DNA from: Bdellovibrionales bacterium GWA2_49_15
GTDB taxonomy: Bacteria > Bdellovibrionota > Bacteriovoracia > Bacteriovoracales > Bacteriovoracaceae
NCBI GenBank assembly: GCA_001769855.1
Contig: MEPP01000031.1
Span: forward strand, 361,407 to 425,406
DNA: 64,000 nucleotides
Direction: 5' to 3'
A model generated the notes under the pieces. It did not search any database. It was given only the letters and a program-made list of their open reading frames with translations, and had not been told where the DNA came from. This document shows, piece by piece, positions 9,301 to 18,051 of the stretch. Position numbers and translations under genes: made by a program. The number at the start of each line of letters is the position of its first letter. Position 1 is the first letter of the stretch.

Positions 9301-12300
9301 CCAGATCTTTGAAACTTGGATTGGCAATAATGGACGGATCAGCGGTGCTTTGGTCACCCAAATCATCATTGGAATCCGAGTTGTCGGCCGGATCATCAGC
9401 GGCAGGTGCACCGAAGCCCGCAAGCGGTGTAGCAATGCGCGGCCCGTGCAATTTCCTCGTCACCATATTAACGTGCACATCCTCAATGTAATAATAATAG
9501 GTCTGACCATTGACCACGTTGTTGTCAATGAAACGATAGTTCCCCGCGGCCCCGCCAAAGTTATTGATGTTCTTGAGCAGGCGCTGATTAATTTGCTGGT
9601 ACTCGCTGCCATCACTGTTACTGCGGTAAACATTGAATCCCAGATGATCGACCTCAAAGGTCGTTCTCCAATGGAGATCAACCGCTCCGTCATAACCGAC
9701 AGCGCTGAAAGAGGCGATACTGACGGGCGAACGGGCGGCACTCAAAGTAATGGTGCACGCCACCTGAGTCACCTTCGTCATGGCATCAAAAGTCGAAATG
9801 GAGGCATCATCAAACCAGTCGCCAAACCAGCCATCGAAATCAATCGAACTATTACCGCAACCATTGGTGGCACTGGAAATAACCTTATAGGCGTCGGTGT
9901 TGGCCGGAATGGTATTATTCGGCGTCCAGTTCCATCCCACCCATTGGGCGGTGACCGGCACCGTTCCGGTGGTATTAAGCTGAATCGCCTTCACTGAGGC
10001 ATAAGTGTTGGAGAGATTGGTAAACTGTCCACCGCGGAGTTGGGTCAAATTGGTTGTGCCATTAATTTGCACGCCGGCCGGTGCCATGTAATCCAAGATA
10101 AATCCTTCCAGATAAACATTTCCGGAGGTGGCCACCAAATCCCAGGTGCCTGCACCATCAACCGTAATCTTGCCTTTGGTGCTGGCGGTTTGCGGATAGG
10201 CCTCAGCCACGCCGGTAATTTTGAAGGTTCCGCCTGAGACCGTAATGGTTTTGGTATTTCCGACCTTGACCGTTCCACCACTTTGAATATCAAAGGTCGC
10301 AGCAGGAAGAGTCAGGCCATTGGTCAAGGTCAAGGTCTTGCCGTTAGGCACGATGAAGTTAAAGTTTGAACCCGCAGGAATGGTCAGGGTCGTGATGGTC
10401 AAGGCAGAGGTATTGACGGTCACACTACCACCAGCGGTTTTGGTGAAAGTCAGAGCTGTGATAGCGGAAGAGCTGGTGACTGTCTGGGCCGAACCCGACG
10501 CATCCACCAGACGGAAAGTTCCATCATTTTGAGTGAGCGTGCCGCTATTGCTGTAATTACCATAGACCTGCAAGACCGCCGCCGTGGCGTTCGTCATCGT
10601 GACGATGCCGGTACCGATGGTCATATCCTTACAATTGGCGGTGATGGCATTAATCACCGGATCATTGGTGGCATCATTAATCGTGCAGCTCACTGTTGAG
10701 CTTGGCACACCTGCCGTCCAATTACCGGCCGTGTTCCATGCCGTGCTGGTTGTTCCTGTCCAAGTTGTGGAGGTGGCACCAATAATCGTCATGGCGGAAC
10801 CCAGACTGATCGGGGCCGGTGTACCCGCTGCAATGGTATAACTGGCGCTATTCACCATATCGCCACTGGCATTAATTTTCACACCGACCGTGGCATTATT
10901 GGTGGCGCCTGAGGCAATGTCATACTGAACGTAGACACAACGCTTCGGTGGCGTGGTGGCATCTTTTTGGACCGTAGCCCCAGACAAACCGGAGAAGGTC
11001 ACGGATGCCGGGCTACCCCCAAATGTTCCCGAGCCCAAAAGTGTTCCACCGCTGCCACTGCAGGCCGAATCATAATAAATTCGCACCTGGGCCACATCGG
11101 CGGCCACCCCAGTTCCAGTCAGAGTCAACTTCAGACTGGTGATATTGGTATCGACATAAGCACTATCGGCGATGGTTTGTGTAAAACCAAAGCGCCCCAT
11201 ATTGTAAGTTGAGCCGGCATTGCCCGACCCCGGACTTGAAGCCTCATTGGTCACATTGATGGTGTTCAAGGCCCCGGTCCAGCTTATGACATAATTGACG
11301 CCAGGATTATCCAGCAACTCGCCAGAAAGATTTCCGGTGTAGGCATCAAACACCAAAGTTCCGACAGTCGCTATATTTGTGGTATCCACATTCACAGTAC
11401 CGGTTGCCGCGGAACCATTTAAATCAAAATGGCAGCCATACATGGAATCGGTGGGGACCACCTTTTTCAATGTCAGCAAGGTGGTCCCGTTACTAACAGG
11501 ATAAATATATTTTCCGTTTTGCAGGTGATAAGTGGTGTTAATGGTGGCGCCACTGTTTATCGTCACGCCTCCGGTGTTCAGGTGATCGAAGGTGTAGAAC
11601 TGGGCCTGAATCGTTCCGTCGATGACGACGTTGTATTTATCTGTTGCCCCGGTGGAATTCATAACAGCGTAACTGCCCGAGGTACCAATCATCTTCAACG
11701 TTGCGCCCGTGGCGACAGTCAAGGTCGTTGCAGTGCCCATCTTCAAAGTGCCGCCCGGATCAATGGTCAGAGTGGCACCATTAACCGTCAGACTGTTGGC
11801 GAGAATGAGGTTCTTGGCATTGGCAATCTTGAATTCAAAGCTGGATGAGGCAGGAATAGTCAGGGTTGTAATCTGTAGATTGGTGCCGCCGACCTGCACG
11901 ATCCCGCCATTAGTTTTGTCAAAGGTCAATGTGGTCAAAGCGGTGGAGCTGGTAATAGTATGATTAGTGCTCACGCCAGCATCCGTAATTTTTAATGTGC
12001 CACCATTGGTGGTAATAGTTCCATAATTTTCCAAATCGCTGTACACATCAAGTTCGGAACTTGCGGCGTTCAAGGTAATGACCCCGTTATTGGTCAGCTT
12101 CTTGCACGAACCGGTGGAAGCCGTGGCGATGACCGGATCATTAGCGACATCATTAATGATGCAGTTTTTAGTCGAGTCAGGGACGCCACCGGTCCAGTTT
12201 CCAGCGGTCGCCCAGTCTGTGTCCGTGGCCCCTGTCCAAGTTGTCGTTAATGCACCTGCGATGGTACCTGCGGTACCCAAGGTGATGGGCGCAGGGGTCG

Positions 12301-15300
12301 TACTGCTGATGAGGTAACCCTGATCATTGCTAAAATGCGTACCTGCAGCGATGGAAACCCCGGCGGTGTTATTATTGGTTGCGCCACCAGCAAGATCGTA
12401 TTCAACATAGATACAACGCTTGGGCGGTGTCGTGGCATGGGCCTGAACGGTCGCCGCACCAGCAGAGATAGTAAATGTCTTGGTGCCCGGACTGCCGCTA
12501 AACACCCCTGTGCCTATCAGCGTACCAGCGGAGCCACTGCAGGCAGAATCATAATAAATTCGAACCTGCGCAATGTCGGTGAGTGCCGCCGTTCCAGTCA
12601 GTGTCAATTTAAGCGAAATCAAATCAGCATTACTGTAACTCGCACCGGCCTGTTTTTGCTTGAAGCCGAAGCGTCCCATGTTATAGGTGGTTCCAGCGTT
12701 CAGCGTTCCCGCTGTTGTGGCCTCCTGAGTGATATCGATGGTATTCGTCGCTCCCGTCCAACTCAAAGCATAGCTTGGATCGGTATCAAAGCTCGGACCG
12801 GAAACATCACCGGTGTACCCGTTTAAGGTCAGCGTTCCTGCGGTCGAATCCGTGGTGTCGATATTGATCGTGCCCGTGGCGCTCGAGCCATTCAAATCAA
12901 ATTTGCAGTTCGCCATGGTGTCCGTAGGCACATGCTGTCTTAATTTTAAAAAGGTGGTGCTGTTGCTCACCGGATAGGTGAAAATCCCGTCTTGCAAGTG
13001 ATTCGTACCATCAATCGTGGCGGTGGACTTAATATCCACACCATTCGTTCCAAGATGATCGAAGGTGTAATAGCGGGCGTTAATAACACCTGTGTTCACG
13101 ACGACATTGAAAGAATTCCCCCCGGCCGTTGATGTCATGATCGCGGTGTTGCTTGAGCTGCTCCCTACCATTTTTAAGGTACCGCCCGCATCCACCTGGA
13201 AGGTGGAAGAGTTTGGCATCTTGAGGGTCGCTCCACCGTCAATCTGGAAGGTCCCGGCATTGATGGTCAGACTGTTTCCAAGCGTCAGGGTTTTGCCGGA
13301 AGGAATCTGGAAGGTGAAGACTGAACCACCTGGAATACTCAGGGTGGTTATCGTCATGTTGGTATTGATGACTGCTGTTCCGCCGGCCGTTTTATTAAAG
13401 GTCATGGAGGTCAAAGTTGAGCTGCTCTCAATGTTCTGATCGGTCGCGGTCACCCCGTCGTCGCGAATCTTTAAAACCCCCGTCCCCTGGGTGAACGTAC
13501 CGGTATTTTGGAAACTGCCATAAACCTCAAGAATCGAAGTGCCGTCAGTCATGGTGAGGGTGCCGGTTCCAATGATGGCGTTTTTACAAGTCGCCGTAAC
13601 TCCCGAACCAATGGTCGGATTGTTGGCAGCCGCATTGATCTCGCAAGTTTTAGCACTGGTGGGAACACCTGCGGTCCAGTTGCCGGCCGTCCCCCAGGTA
13701 GTATTGGTTGCCCCAGTCCAACTGGTTAAACTCGCTCCTGCAATGGTGGCCGCCGTTCCCAAATCCACCGGCGGGGCCGTGCCCGAGGCAATGGCGTAAC
13801 CTTCACTGTTACTGACATCACTGGAACTCTGAATCTTGACGCCCACAGTGTTAGCGTTGATCGCCCCCAAGGCCATGACGTATTCCACATAAATGCAGCG
13901 AACTGGTGGCGAGGTCGAATCCGCCTGAACAGGGGCCGCACCGGCACTGATGTTAAAGGTCACGGTGGCCGGATTGCCGCCATAAGCACCCGTGCCGATC
14001 AACGTACCGCTACTTCCAACACAGTTAGGATCATAATAAATTTTCACCGCGCTCACATCATTGGCCGAGCCCGTCCCTGTGAGGGAGAGCTTCAACGTGG
14101 TTAAATCCGTATCAAGGAAGGATGCACCGGCATTGGTTTGGGTGAAAGCAAAACGCCCCATATTATGGGTGGAGCCGGCATTGACCGTGGCCGGCCCACT
14201 TCCGCCGCGAGTCAGATTGATGGTGTTGGTGGAACCCAACCAGGACAAGAGGTAAGTGGGATCGACGTCATAGCTCAGACCACCGAGGTTACCAAAAAAA
14301 TTATCCAGAGTCAGAGTGCCTGCGGCGGCATTGGTCGTATTAATATTAATGGTTCCCGTAGCAGCTGAACCATTTAGGTCGAAAATCATATTATTTAAGG
14401 TGTTGGTGGGAACTTGTTTTTGCAGTGTAAGCAAGGTTGTCGTGTTGTTAACCGGATAGAGAAAACTTCCGTCTTGGAGATGGTTGGTAGAATCAATAGT
14501 CGCCCCGGTCCCGATATTCACGCCAGTGGTATCCAGGTAGCTGAAGACGTAATAGCGCGCTTGGATTGTTCCGTTAATCACCACATTATATGCAGCGGTG
14601 GCACCGTTGGAGGTAATGGTCACCGGTTTTCCAGATTCCCCGACGATTTTAAGTGTTCCCCCCGCATCCACCGTAAGGGTTTTTCCCGTCGCCATCTTCA
14701 AAATGGCATTTGGCCTGATTTCTAAAACTGCCCCGGTTTGCACTGTAATATTGCCCTGAACTTCCAGCGTCACCCCGTCAATAATTTTCAGGGTTCCATT
14801 GGTCACCGTCACATTGCCTTGAATGACCGAGTTTGAATTTACCGTGACGTTGTCGTTACCCGCCGTACCGGTGTTGTTGACCACAAAGAGACCCGGCCAG
14901 GCCGTGCCGAAGCTCACTCCCTGGTTGGCGGCACCCGACATCTGAATCGTGGCCGTTGTCGCCGAAGCAAGAGTCACACCGGTGGATGACACCTCCAAAC
15001 TTCCTTTTAAATCCCAGGTCCAGGCGGCCCAGCTCATGTTCGCACCGGTAAAAATGCGTCCGTTCAAACAGGTCATGTTGGCATCAACGGTAGGATTCTT
15101 TTTTCCCGCCCCGATATCGCAGTCTATGGTTGCCGAAGGAAGTACACCGAGCCACCAATGGGCGGTATTAGACCAGCTGGCCGCCCCCGCTCCCGCACCC
15201 GTCCAGACATTGAGGGCGTTGGCCGAGGTCGTGATGGAAAATCCGGCCTTGATTGGCGGGGCAGAGGAAGATGAGTAACCGTATTCCGGTCCATCTGAAT

Positions 15301-16906
15301 TTTGCGTAACATCGACTGAAGACATGATTCCAAACTGGATCGTTTTACCTCTGTTAGAGACGGCCGTGGTCGCGGCCACGACATGGATACATCGTGCAGT
15401 GACGCTGCTTACGGTGATCGCTGCGGCGTCGATGGCCACACTGAGCGAAGCAGGTGAGCCGGTTAAAGGCCCGCTGCCTAAAAGCACATCGCTGCCGGCA
15501 TTGTAAACGCAATTTTCCACACCTGTTTGATCGCGATACACTTTAACAAACTCAATGTCTCCAATCGCCGCCGTGCCTGTTTGCGAAACCACCACGCTTC
15601 GAATATCTGTGGCCGTGTCGGTTTTGGTCAAGCTAAAGGAAAAGGTGCCAAAGAGCGTATCAGCTGAATCCTGTCCTAGGGTGAGCGGGGGCGAGCCGGA
15701 AGGAGTCAATTCCTTTACCATCAGTGCGGTGGGTGCCTCGGTACCCCAGTCGACTTTATTCCCTGCATCTGTATCAAAACTTTCACCGCCAATATCGCCG
15801 GCCCAGTCGTTAAAGGTGACATCCGCTCCGGTGTAATTGGTGGCATCAATATTCAAGGCATTTGAGGCACTGTTATTATTAAAAAATCCCAGATTATTCA
15901 TGGTGGCCGGAAGCGTGAGGGTGGAAGAAACCGGCCCCCAGGTCATGGCATAACTATTGGCCAGAGGATAATGGAATTCGCCATATTCCATTTTGGAAAC
16001 CGTAGCACCCGAGGCAAAGTTGATGCCAGCAGCTCCGACTTGCTCAACTCTAAAATGGCTGAAATTCAAGGTGCCTGAAACGCTGAAGGTGTAGCTGTCG
16101 CTTCCGGTGACTCCCGTGATTGCGCCGTCATTGCCATTGGCCCCGTCAACTTTCAAGGTGGCACCGGCAGAAACAGTCAGAGTTTTTCCGTTACCAATTT
16201 TAATAACGCCTGCCGGGCCAACTACCAAAGTTCCCGAAACAGTGAGTCCGCCTTTGGCCGTCAGGATGGCACCGCTATTTAAGTTCACGGTCACCCCGGA
16301 AGGAATGGTGAGCACCGCTGTGGCATCATCCAGAGTGAGGTTAGCGTTGATGTTCACCACGGCAGCGGTCAGACCGGCGGCAAAAGTCAGCCCTTTCAAA
16401 ATGGTAAACGGCTTGGTCAGTGTAACCGTCGTGTTGTTGCTGATTTTGAGATTAGGAACAGGATCGTAGTTTTCAAAAGTCTGCGCCGCCGTTCCCGCCA
16501 TATCAATCGTATTATTGTGAGAGGTGGTACAGACCATGGAACCGGAGTTCAAATTTCTAAAATAATCCCCAGTGATCTTGAACCAGTTATATTGTGTAGT
16601 GCAGTTCAGACGCGAACTTTGAATTTCCAGGCAGCCCATGGAAATACCCGTTCCACTCCCATAGGTGTCGATGGTAGGTTCAGTCCCCGCGCCGGAAATA
16701 ACCGCATCCTCGGTGGTTGTGTTGGGGGGATTGTTATTTGACCAGTTTCCATTAGTAGACCACAGCACGTCCGTGGTCGAGGTCCACGTCCGAACCGTTC
16801 CCCCGCACGCTGCGCTAGCGTCATTGGCCCAAAGCAATGCAGAAAGCACCACACCGACCAACAGAGAAATTTTCTCCATGACTCGCATAAGACCCACTAA
16901 CCTCAT
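6326..16906 (-). CDS. Giant repeat protein with gingipain-like C25 protease domain and sorting tail
   Basis: About 3526 residues. A signal peptide (ending ALLWANDASA) is followed by five beta-rich units of about 494 residues, each opening with WTGxTxTxW-x-TAGNWTxGVP. A fibronectin-like domain (DLHWRTTFEVDHLGFNVYRS) and a C25-type N-terminal region come next. The peptidase domain has candidate catalytic His in NYLGHGAEN (codon 6953-6955) and Cys in TLSCLNSHF (6854-6856), 33 residues apart, the same spacing as in gingipain R. The C-terminus is a Pro/Ala linker, FGCSANASEGS, a hydrophobic helix and RR-x-TRK, a tripartite sorting tail like MYXO-CTERM or GlyGly-CTERM signals. Start is uncertain: 16906 has AGGAG 13 bases upstream; 16879, 16888 and 16969 are alternatives. 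Likely a surface-anchored or surface-released protease/adhesin. Confidence 0.88.
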   Translation of the reverse strand: MRLVGLMRVMEKISLLVGVVLSALLWANDASAACGGTVRTWTSTTDVLWSTNGNWSNNNPPNTTTEDAVISGAGTEPTIDTYGSGTGISMGCLEIQSSRLNCTTQYNWFKITGDYFRNLNSGSMVCTTSHNNTIDMAGTAAQTFENYDPVPNLKISNNTTVTLTKPFTILKGLTFAAGLTAAVVNINANLTLDDATAVLTIPSGVTVNLNSGAILTAKGGLTVSGTLVVGPAGVIKIGNGKTLTVSAGATLKVDGANGNDGAITGVTGSDSYTFSVSGTLNFSHFRVEQVGAAGINFASGATVSKMEYGEFHYPLANSYAMTWGPVSSTLTLPATMNNLGFFNNNSASNALNIDATNYTGADVTFNDWAGDIGGESFDTDAGNKVDWGTEAPTALMVKELTPSGSPPLTLGQDSADTLFGTFSFSLTKTDTATDIRSVVVSQTGTAAIGDIEFVKVYRDQTGVENCVYNAGSDVLLGSGPLTGSPASLSVAIDAAAITVSSVTARCIHVVAATTAVSNRGKTIQFGIMSSVDVTQNSDGPEYGYSSSSAPPIKAGFSITTSANALNVWTGAGAGAASWSNTAHWWLGVLPSATIDCDIGAGKKNPTVDANMTCLNGRIFTGANMSWAAWTWDLKGSLEVSSTGVTLASATTATIQMSGAANQGVSFGTAWPGLFVVNNTGTAGNDNVTVNSNSVIQGNVTVTNGTLKIIDGVTLEVQGNITVQTGAVLEIRPNAILKMATGKTLTVDAGGTLKIVGESGKPVTITSNGATAAYNVVINGTIQARYYVFSYLDTTGVNIGTGATIDSTNHLQDGSFLYPVNNTTTLLTLQKQVPTNTLNNMIFDLNGSAATGTININTTNAAAGTLTLDNFFGNLGGLSYDVDPTYLLSWLGSTNTINLTRGGSGPATVNAGSTHNMGRFAFTQTNAGASFLDTDLTTLKLSLTGTGSANDVSAVKIYYDPNCVGSSGTLIGTGAYGGNPATVTFNISAGAAPVQADSTSPPVRCIYVEYVMALGAINANTVGVKIQSSSDVSNSEGYAIASGTAPPVDLGTAATIAGASLTSWTGATNTTWGTAGNWTAGVPTSAKTCEINAAANNPTIGSGVTATCKNAIIGTGTLTMTDGTSILEVYGSFQNTGTFTQGTGVLKIRDDGVTATDQNIESSSTLTSMTFNKTAGGTAVINTNMTITTLSIPGGSVFTFQIPSGKTLTLGNSLTINAGTFQIDGGATLKMPNSSTFQVDAGGTLKMVGSSSSNTAIMTSTAGGNSFNVVVNTGVINARYYTFDHLGTNGVDIKSTATIDGTNHLQDGIFTYPVSNSTTFLKLRQHVPTDTMANCKFDLNGSSATGTINIDTTDSTAGTLTLNGYTGDVSGPSFDTDPSYALSWTGATNTIDITQEATTAGTLNAGTTYNMGRFGFKQKQAGASYSNADLISLKLTLTGTAALTDIAQVRIYYDSACSGSAGTLIGTGVFSGSPGTKTFTISAGAATVQAHATTPPKRCIYVEYDLAGGATNNNTAGVSIAAGTHFSNDQGYLISSTTPAPITLGTAGTIAGALTTTWTGATDTDWATAGNWTGGVPDSTKNCIINDVANDPVIATASTGSCKKLTNNGVITLNAASSELDVYSDLENYGTITTNGGTLKITDAGVSTNHTITSSTALTTLTFDKTNGGIVQVGGTNLQITTLTIPASSSFEFKIANAKNLILANSLTVNGATLTIDPGGTLKMGTATTLTVATGATLKMIGTSGSYAVMNSTGATDKYNVVIDGTIQAQFYTFDHLNTGGVTINSGATINTTYHLQNGKYIYPVSNGTTLLTLKKVVPTDSMYGCHFDLNGSAATGTVNVDTTNIATVGTLVFDAYTGNLSGELLDNPGVNYVISWTGALNTINVTNEASSPGSGNAGSTYNMGRFGFTQTIADSAYVDTNITSLKLTLTGTGVAADVAQVRIYYDSACSGSGGTLLGSGTFGGSPASVTFSGLSGATVQKDATTPPKRCVYVQYDIASGATNNATVGVKINASGDMVNSASYTIAAGTPAPISLGSAMTIIGATSTTWTGTTSTAWNTAGNWTAGVPSSTVSCTINDATNDPVINAITANCKDMTIGTGIVTMTNATAAVLQVYGNYSNSGTLTQNDGTFRLVDASGSAQTVTSSSAITALTFTKTAGGSVTVNTSALTITTLTIPAGSNFNFIVPNGKTLTLTNGLTLPAATFDIQSGGTVKVGNTKTITVSGGTFKITGVAEAYPQTASTKGKITVDGAGTWDLVATSGNVYLEGFILDYMAPAGVQINGTTNLTQLRGGQFTNLSNTYASVKAIQLNTTGTVPVTAQWVGWNWTPNNTIPANTDAYKVISSATNGCGNSSIDFDGWFGDWFDDASISTFDAMTKVTQVACTITLSAARSPVSIASFSAVGYDGAVDLHWRTTFEVDHLGFNVYRSNSDGSEYQQINQRLLKNINNFGGAAGNYRFIDNNVVNGQTYYYYIEDVHVNMVTRKLHGPRIATPLAGFGAPAADDPADNSDSNDDLGDQSTADPSIIANPSFKDLGNGAVILSQTSTDLRLEINPPAPTFSAAAWNATYDEAAIIGYTKTQAVGHPELLERILFIEVYEGTTSAAVSDSSVVTAVIAGHKITPAPAWNDNGSGVLVSSYAENAGVYAQNSASPSTHFNVQTDMVSIGYKKYLRVVINPLRYNPVSRDLTYASKITIDIGLNGSTWSIGAPADADFTAHPSVFANNLRINYNQSGVYKLTYEDLVNSSVEAPFAGRPVSEFRLYHNGVQVPMMVESATGSFGPNDYVVFFAPYDRLIDDTKSEVILASSDLYDDSGAVRIGVVDCNPDGAGVSSQVEVLYTASAEQNLMALLNTPVADNHDHFYWKMIYAPGAAAAQYLDVSANLTKLNTASSTTVKVKVYVKGIPDATGDVQHHLGIYLNGAAPLKAQSYFWSNEPHVETFEIAANQFVVGANTIKVKVMGDTQPLGKYEIVYLDRVEVIYPGTFEAASNRATVANMPAYSIVKINGFTNSNIVVYDITSPAAFKEMVNPSITTSDSGVTYDVKFSTESYTPATNRNYLAMTAGGELKPVALSLTRGFERALKDTDNAADLIIIGTKDLLGAAEDLVAKRESDGLRVAQVELEQIYNEFSNGQVSSAAIRDFVTYALSNWTAPGPKYLLLLGDGTIDPRDILGYVPTRVKMPMALMLGTTYDFAADNWFVETSATSYIPTMAVGRIPTSDPAVLSDYIDKMLSYEEGTGVPDAGLKKMVFIADEDQIGGGNENFKVRTNSLIAADSLLSSEFTSTGVYREDMASNAATKAAIVDSFTQGPLLINYLGHGAENMWADELVFENADAESLTNEKLPIVMTLSCLNSHFFNPDIDDLFGETIGEKLIFNPDGGAIAFFGSTTMTTPPAQNKLAQMFYDELANRVKEPYQHIRIGDIALNTKVALGNDIYMKDMVRGFTLFGDPSMPLPEKLFPPVPVLVEKPKEQVAAPTPAKSKGFGCSANASEGSASDGVDGVLEFVTMLALIFVGRRVTRKFEKVT
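6416..6448 (-). repeat. Direct repeat, right copy, inside the giant gene's sorting tail
   Basis: Encodes the SANASEGSASD part of the sorting tail and matches 4997-5029 at 28 of 33 positions. Confidence 0.6.
9750..16800 (-). repeat. Five tandem coding units of about 1.48 kb
   Basis: The WTG...GNWT unit starts recur near 16790, 15210, 13720, 12240 and 10770, giving spacings of about 1.58, 1.49, 1.48 and 1.47 kb. Units 2-4 are the most alike, with phrases such as STYNMGRFGF and RCIYVEYD repeated almost unchanged; the first and last units are more diverged and the last lacks the second half. This points to unequal recombination within the gene and will trouble short-read assembly. Confidence 0.8.
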
Positions 16907-17526
16907 GTGCTTTTCGACACTCCTAGTCATAACCTTTATTTTAAAGGAGATAGACATTTCACCAGGCAAATTTCAGCGTAAGTTTTTGTCTGCTTTTGAA
17001 GAGAATCCGAGTCCGATAACCTATTAAAAACAGAAAGGTTTGATGCCAACATATTTTATTTATAAACATATTTAGTCAAGCTCCCCATTTTGTCTTAAAA
17101 CAGCAAATTTCAAATTCGCCCATTTCTTAAGCCACTTTTTTCCAATTTGCCGAAATTCTTGAAATGAAAATTTGCCTATTTAACAGGGCGGTTGCCAGAC
17201 ACCTGCGGCGCCGCAGGTGTGATTGAAAAACTTTCGAAAACAAAATCTGCACCCTAAACAGTGTCAGTAGACTTTTTGGACTAATTGCACAGGGATCGTT
17301 ATTTACCGTGGCGAGCATCGTCAGAAGGATGGACACATCTCCATCTGTCCCTATGATATTTTCTTATCAAAGATAGAAGAATTTATTGTCTGACATGGCC
17401 TTTAAAACTTGGGACGTCTGGAACCCTACGCCTGCTCTTCGTCATTTTTCAAAATAGAAATAGGCGTTCACACCAAGCCATTCAGTGTTGAATCCTCTCT
17501 TGAAGTCATGATAACCGTCTCCACTT
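16907..17526. other. AT-rich intergenic region between divergent genes
   Basis: About 620 bases with no convincing gene. It must hold the promoter of the giant gene; a weak candidate on the minus strand is TTGACT (17079-17074) and TAAAAT (17058-17053) with a short 15-base spacer. A perfect 22-bp palindrome lies at 17199-17220. The stretch 17100-17185 repeats variants of (G)CAAATTT and GAAATT, possibly decayed sequence. Nothing else is recognised. Confidence 0.5.
17199..17220. repeat. Perfect 22-bp GC-rich palindrome
   Basis: The half-site ACACCTGCGGC is followed directly by its reverse complement, with no spacer. It is strikingly GC-rich in an AT-rich region. It could bind a dimeric protein or be a recombination or attachment site; no T-run follows, so it is not a standard terminator. 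Confidence 0.6.
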
Positions 17527-18048
17527 ATGAAAAAAAATCATCCCACTGTATCTCTTCAGAATATAGAAAATATCATTCTCTTGATAAGAGGTCAGAAGGT
17601 CATTCTTGATGCCGATCTGGCAGTCCTCTATGGGACCTCCACAAAAGCGTTAAACCAGGCAATAAAACGCAATCGAAATCGCTTTCCAGCTGATTTCATG
17701 TTCGAATTAACTGAACAAGAAAAGAGCGAGGTGGTCACAATTTGTGACCACCTCGCCAAGCTAAAATTTTCCTCCACGCTCCCTCACGTTTTCACTGAGC
17801 ATGGCGTAGTCATGGCCGCCAGCGTACTTAATACGCCAAAGGCCATTCAAGTCAGCATCTATGTCATCAGGGTTTTTATAAAACTTCGGCAAATGCTTAT
17901 TGAAAACAAGAACCTTGCCTTGCAAATGATGAAACTAGAAAAAAAGATAAAATCTCACGACATCGCCATTCATTCTTTGATCGCCGCCATCTCGAACATA
18001 ACCACTCCCTCTCATCCCGCAAGACGAAAAAAAATTGGTTTTAAATAG
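17527..18048 (+). CDS. ORF6N-domain DNA-binding protein
   Basis: Protein of 173 residues. Residues about 10-100 match the ORF6N domain: IRGQKVILDADLAVLYG, then TKALNQAIKRNRNRFPADFMFEL and FTEHGVVMAASVL. ORF6N (KilA-N related) proteins are common in phages and as orphan chromosomal genes; the domain probably binds DNA. The C-terminus is a likely coiled coil (residues 125-150) ending in a basic tail. No phage structural or integrase genes are nearby, so this is an isolated gene, perhaps a remnant of a mobile element. It converges on nadB with only three bases between them. Confidence 0.85.
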   Translation: MKKNHPTVSLQNIENIILLIRGQKVILDADLAVLYGTSTKALNQAIKRNRNRFPADFMFELTEQEKSEVVTICDHLAKLKFSSTLPHVFTEHGVVMAASVLNTPKAIQVSIYVIRVFIKLRQMLIENKNLALQMMKLEKKIKSHDIAIHSLIAAISNITTPSHPARRKKIGFK

Positions 18049-18051
18049 CGC

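Noticed and set aside
9275..9997. Open frame of 240 codons on the plus strand inside the giant gene, with many similar ones
   Set aside because: Antisense to a well-supported repeat protein; low-complexity composition, no domain or ribosome site. They follow from repetitive, codon-biased sequence.
17199..17220. Palindrome as intrinsic terminator of the giant gene or ORF6N gene
   Set aside because: It lies upstream of both divergent genes and has no T-run.
17409..17609. 66-codon frame before the ORF6N gene
   Set aside because: Overlaps the ORF6N start in another frame and has no features.
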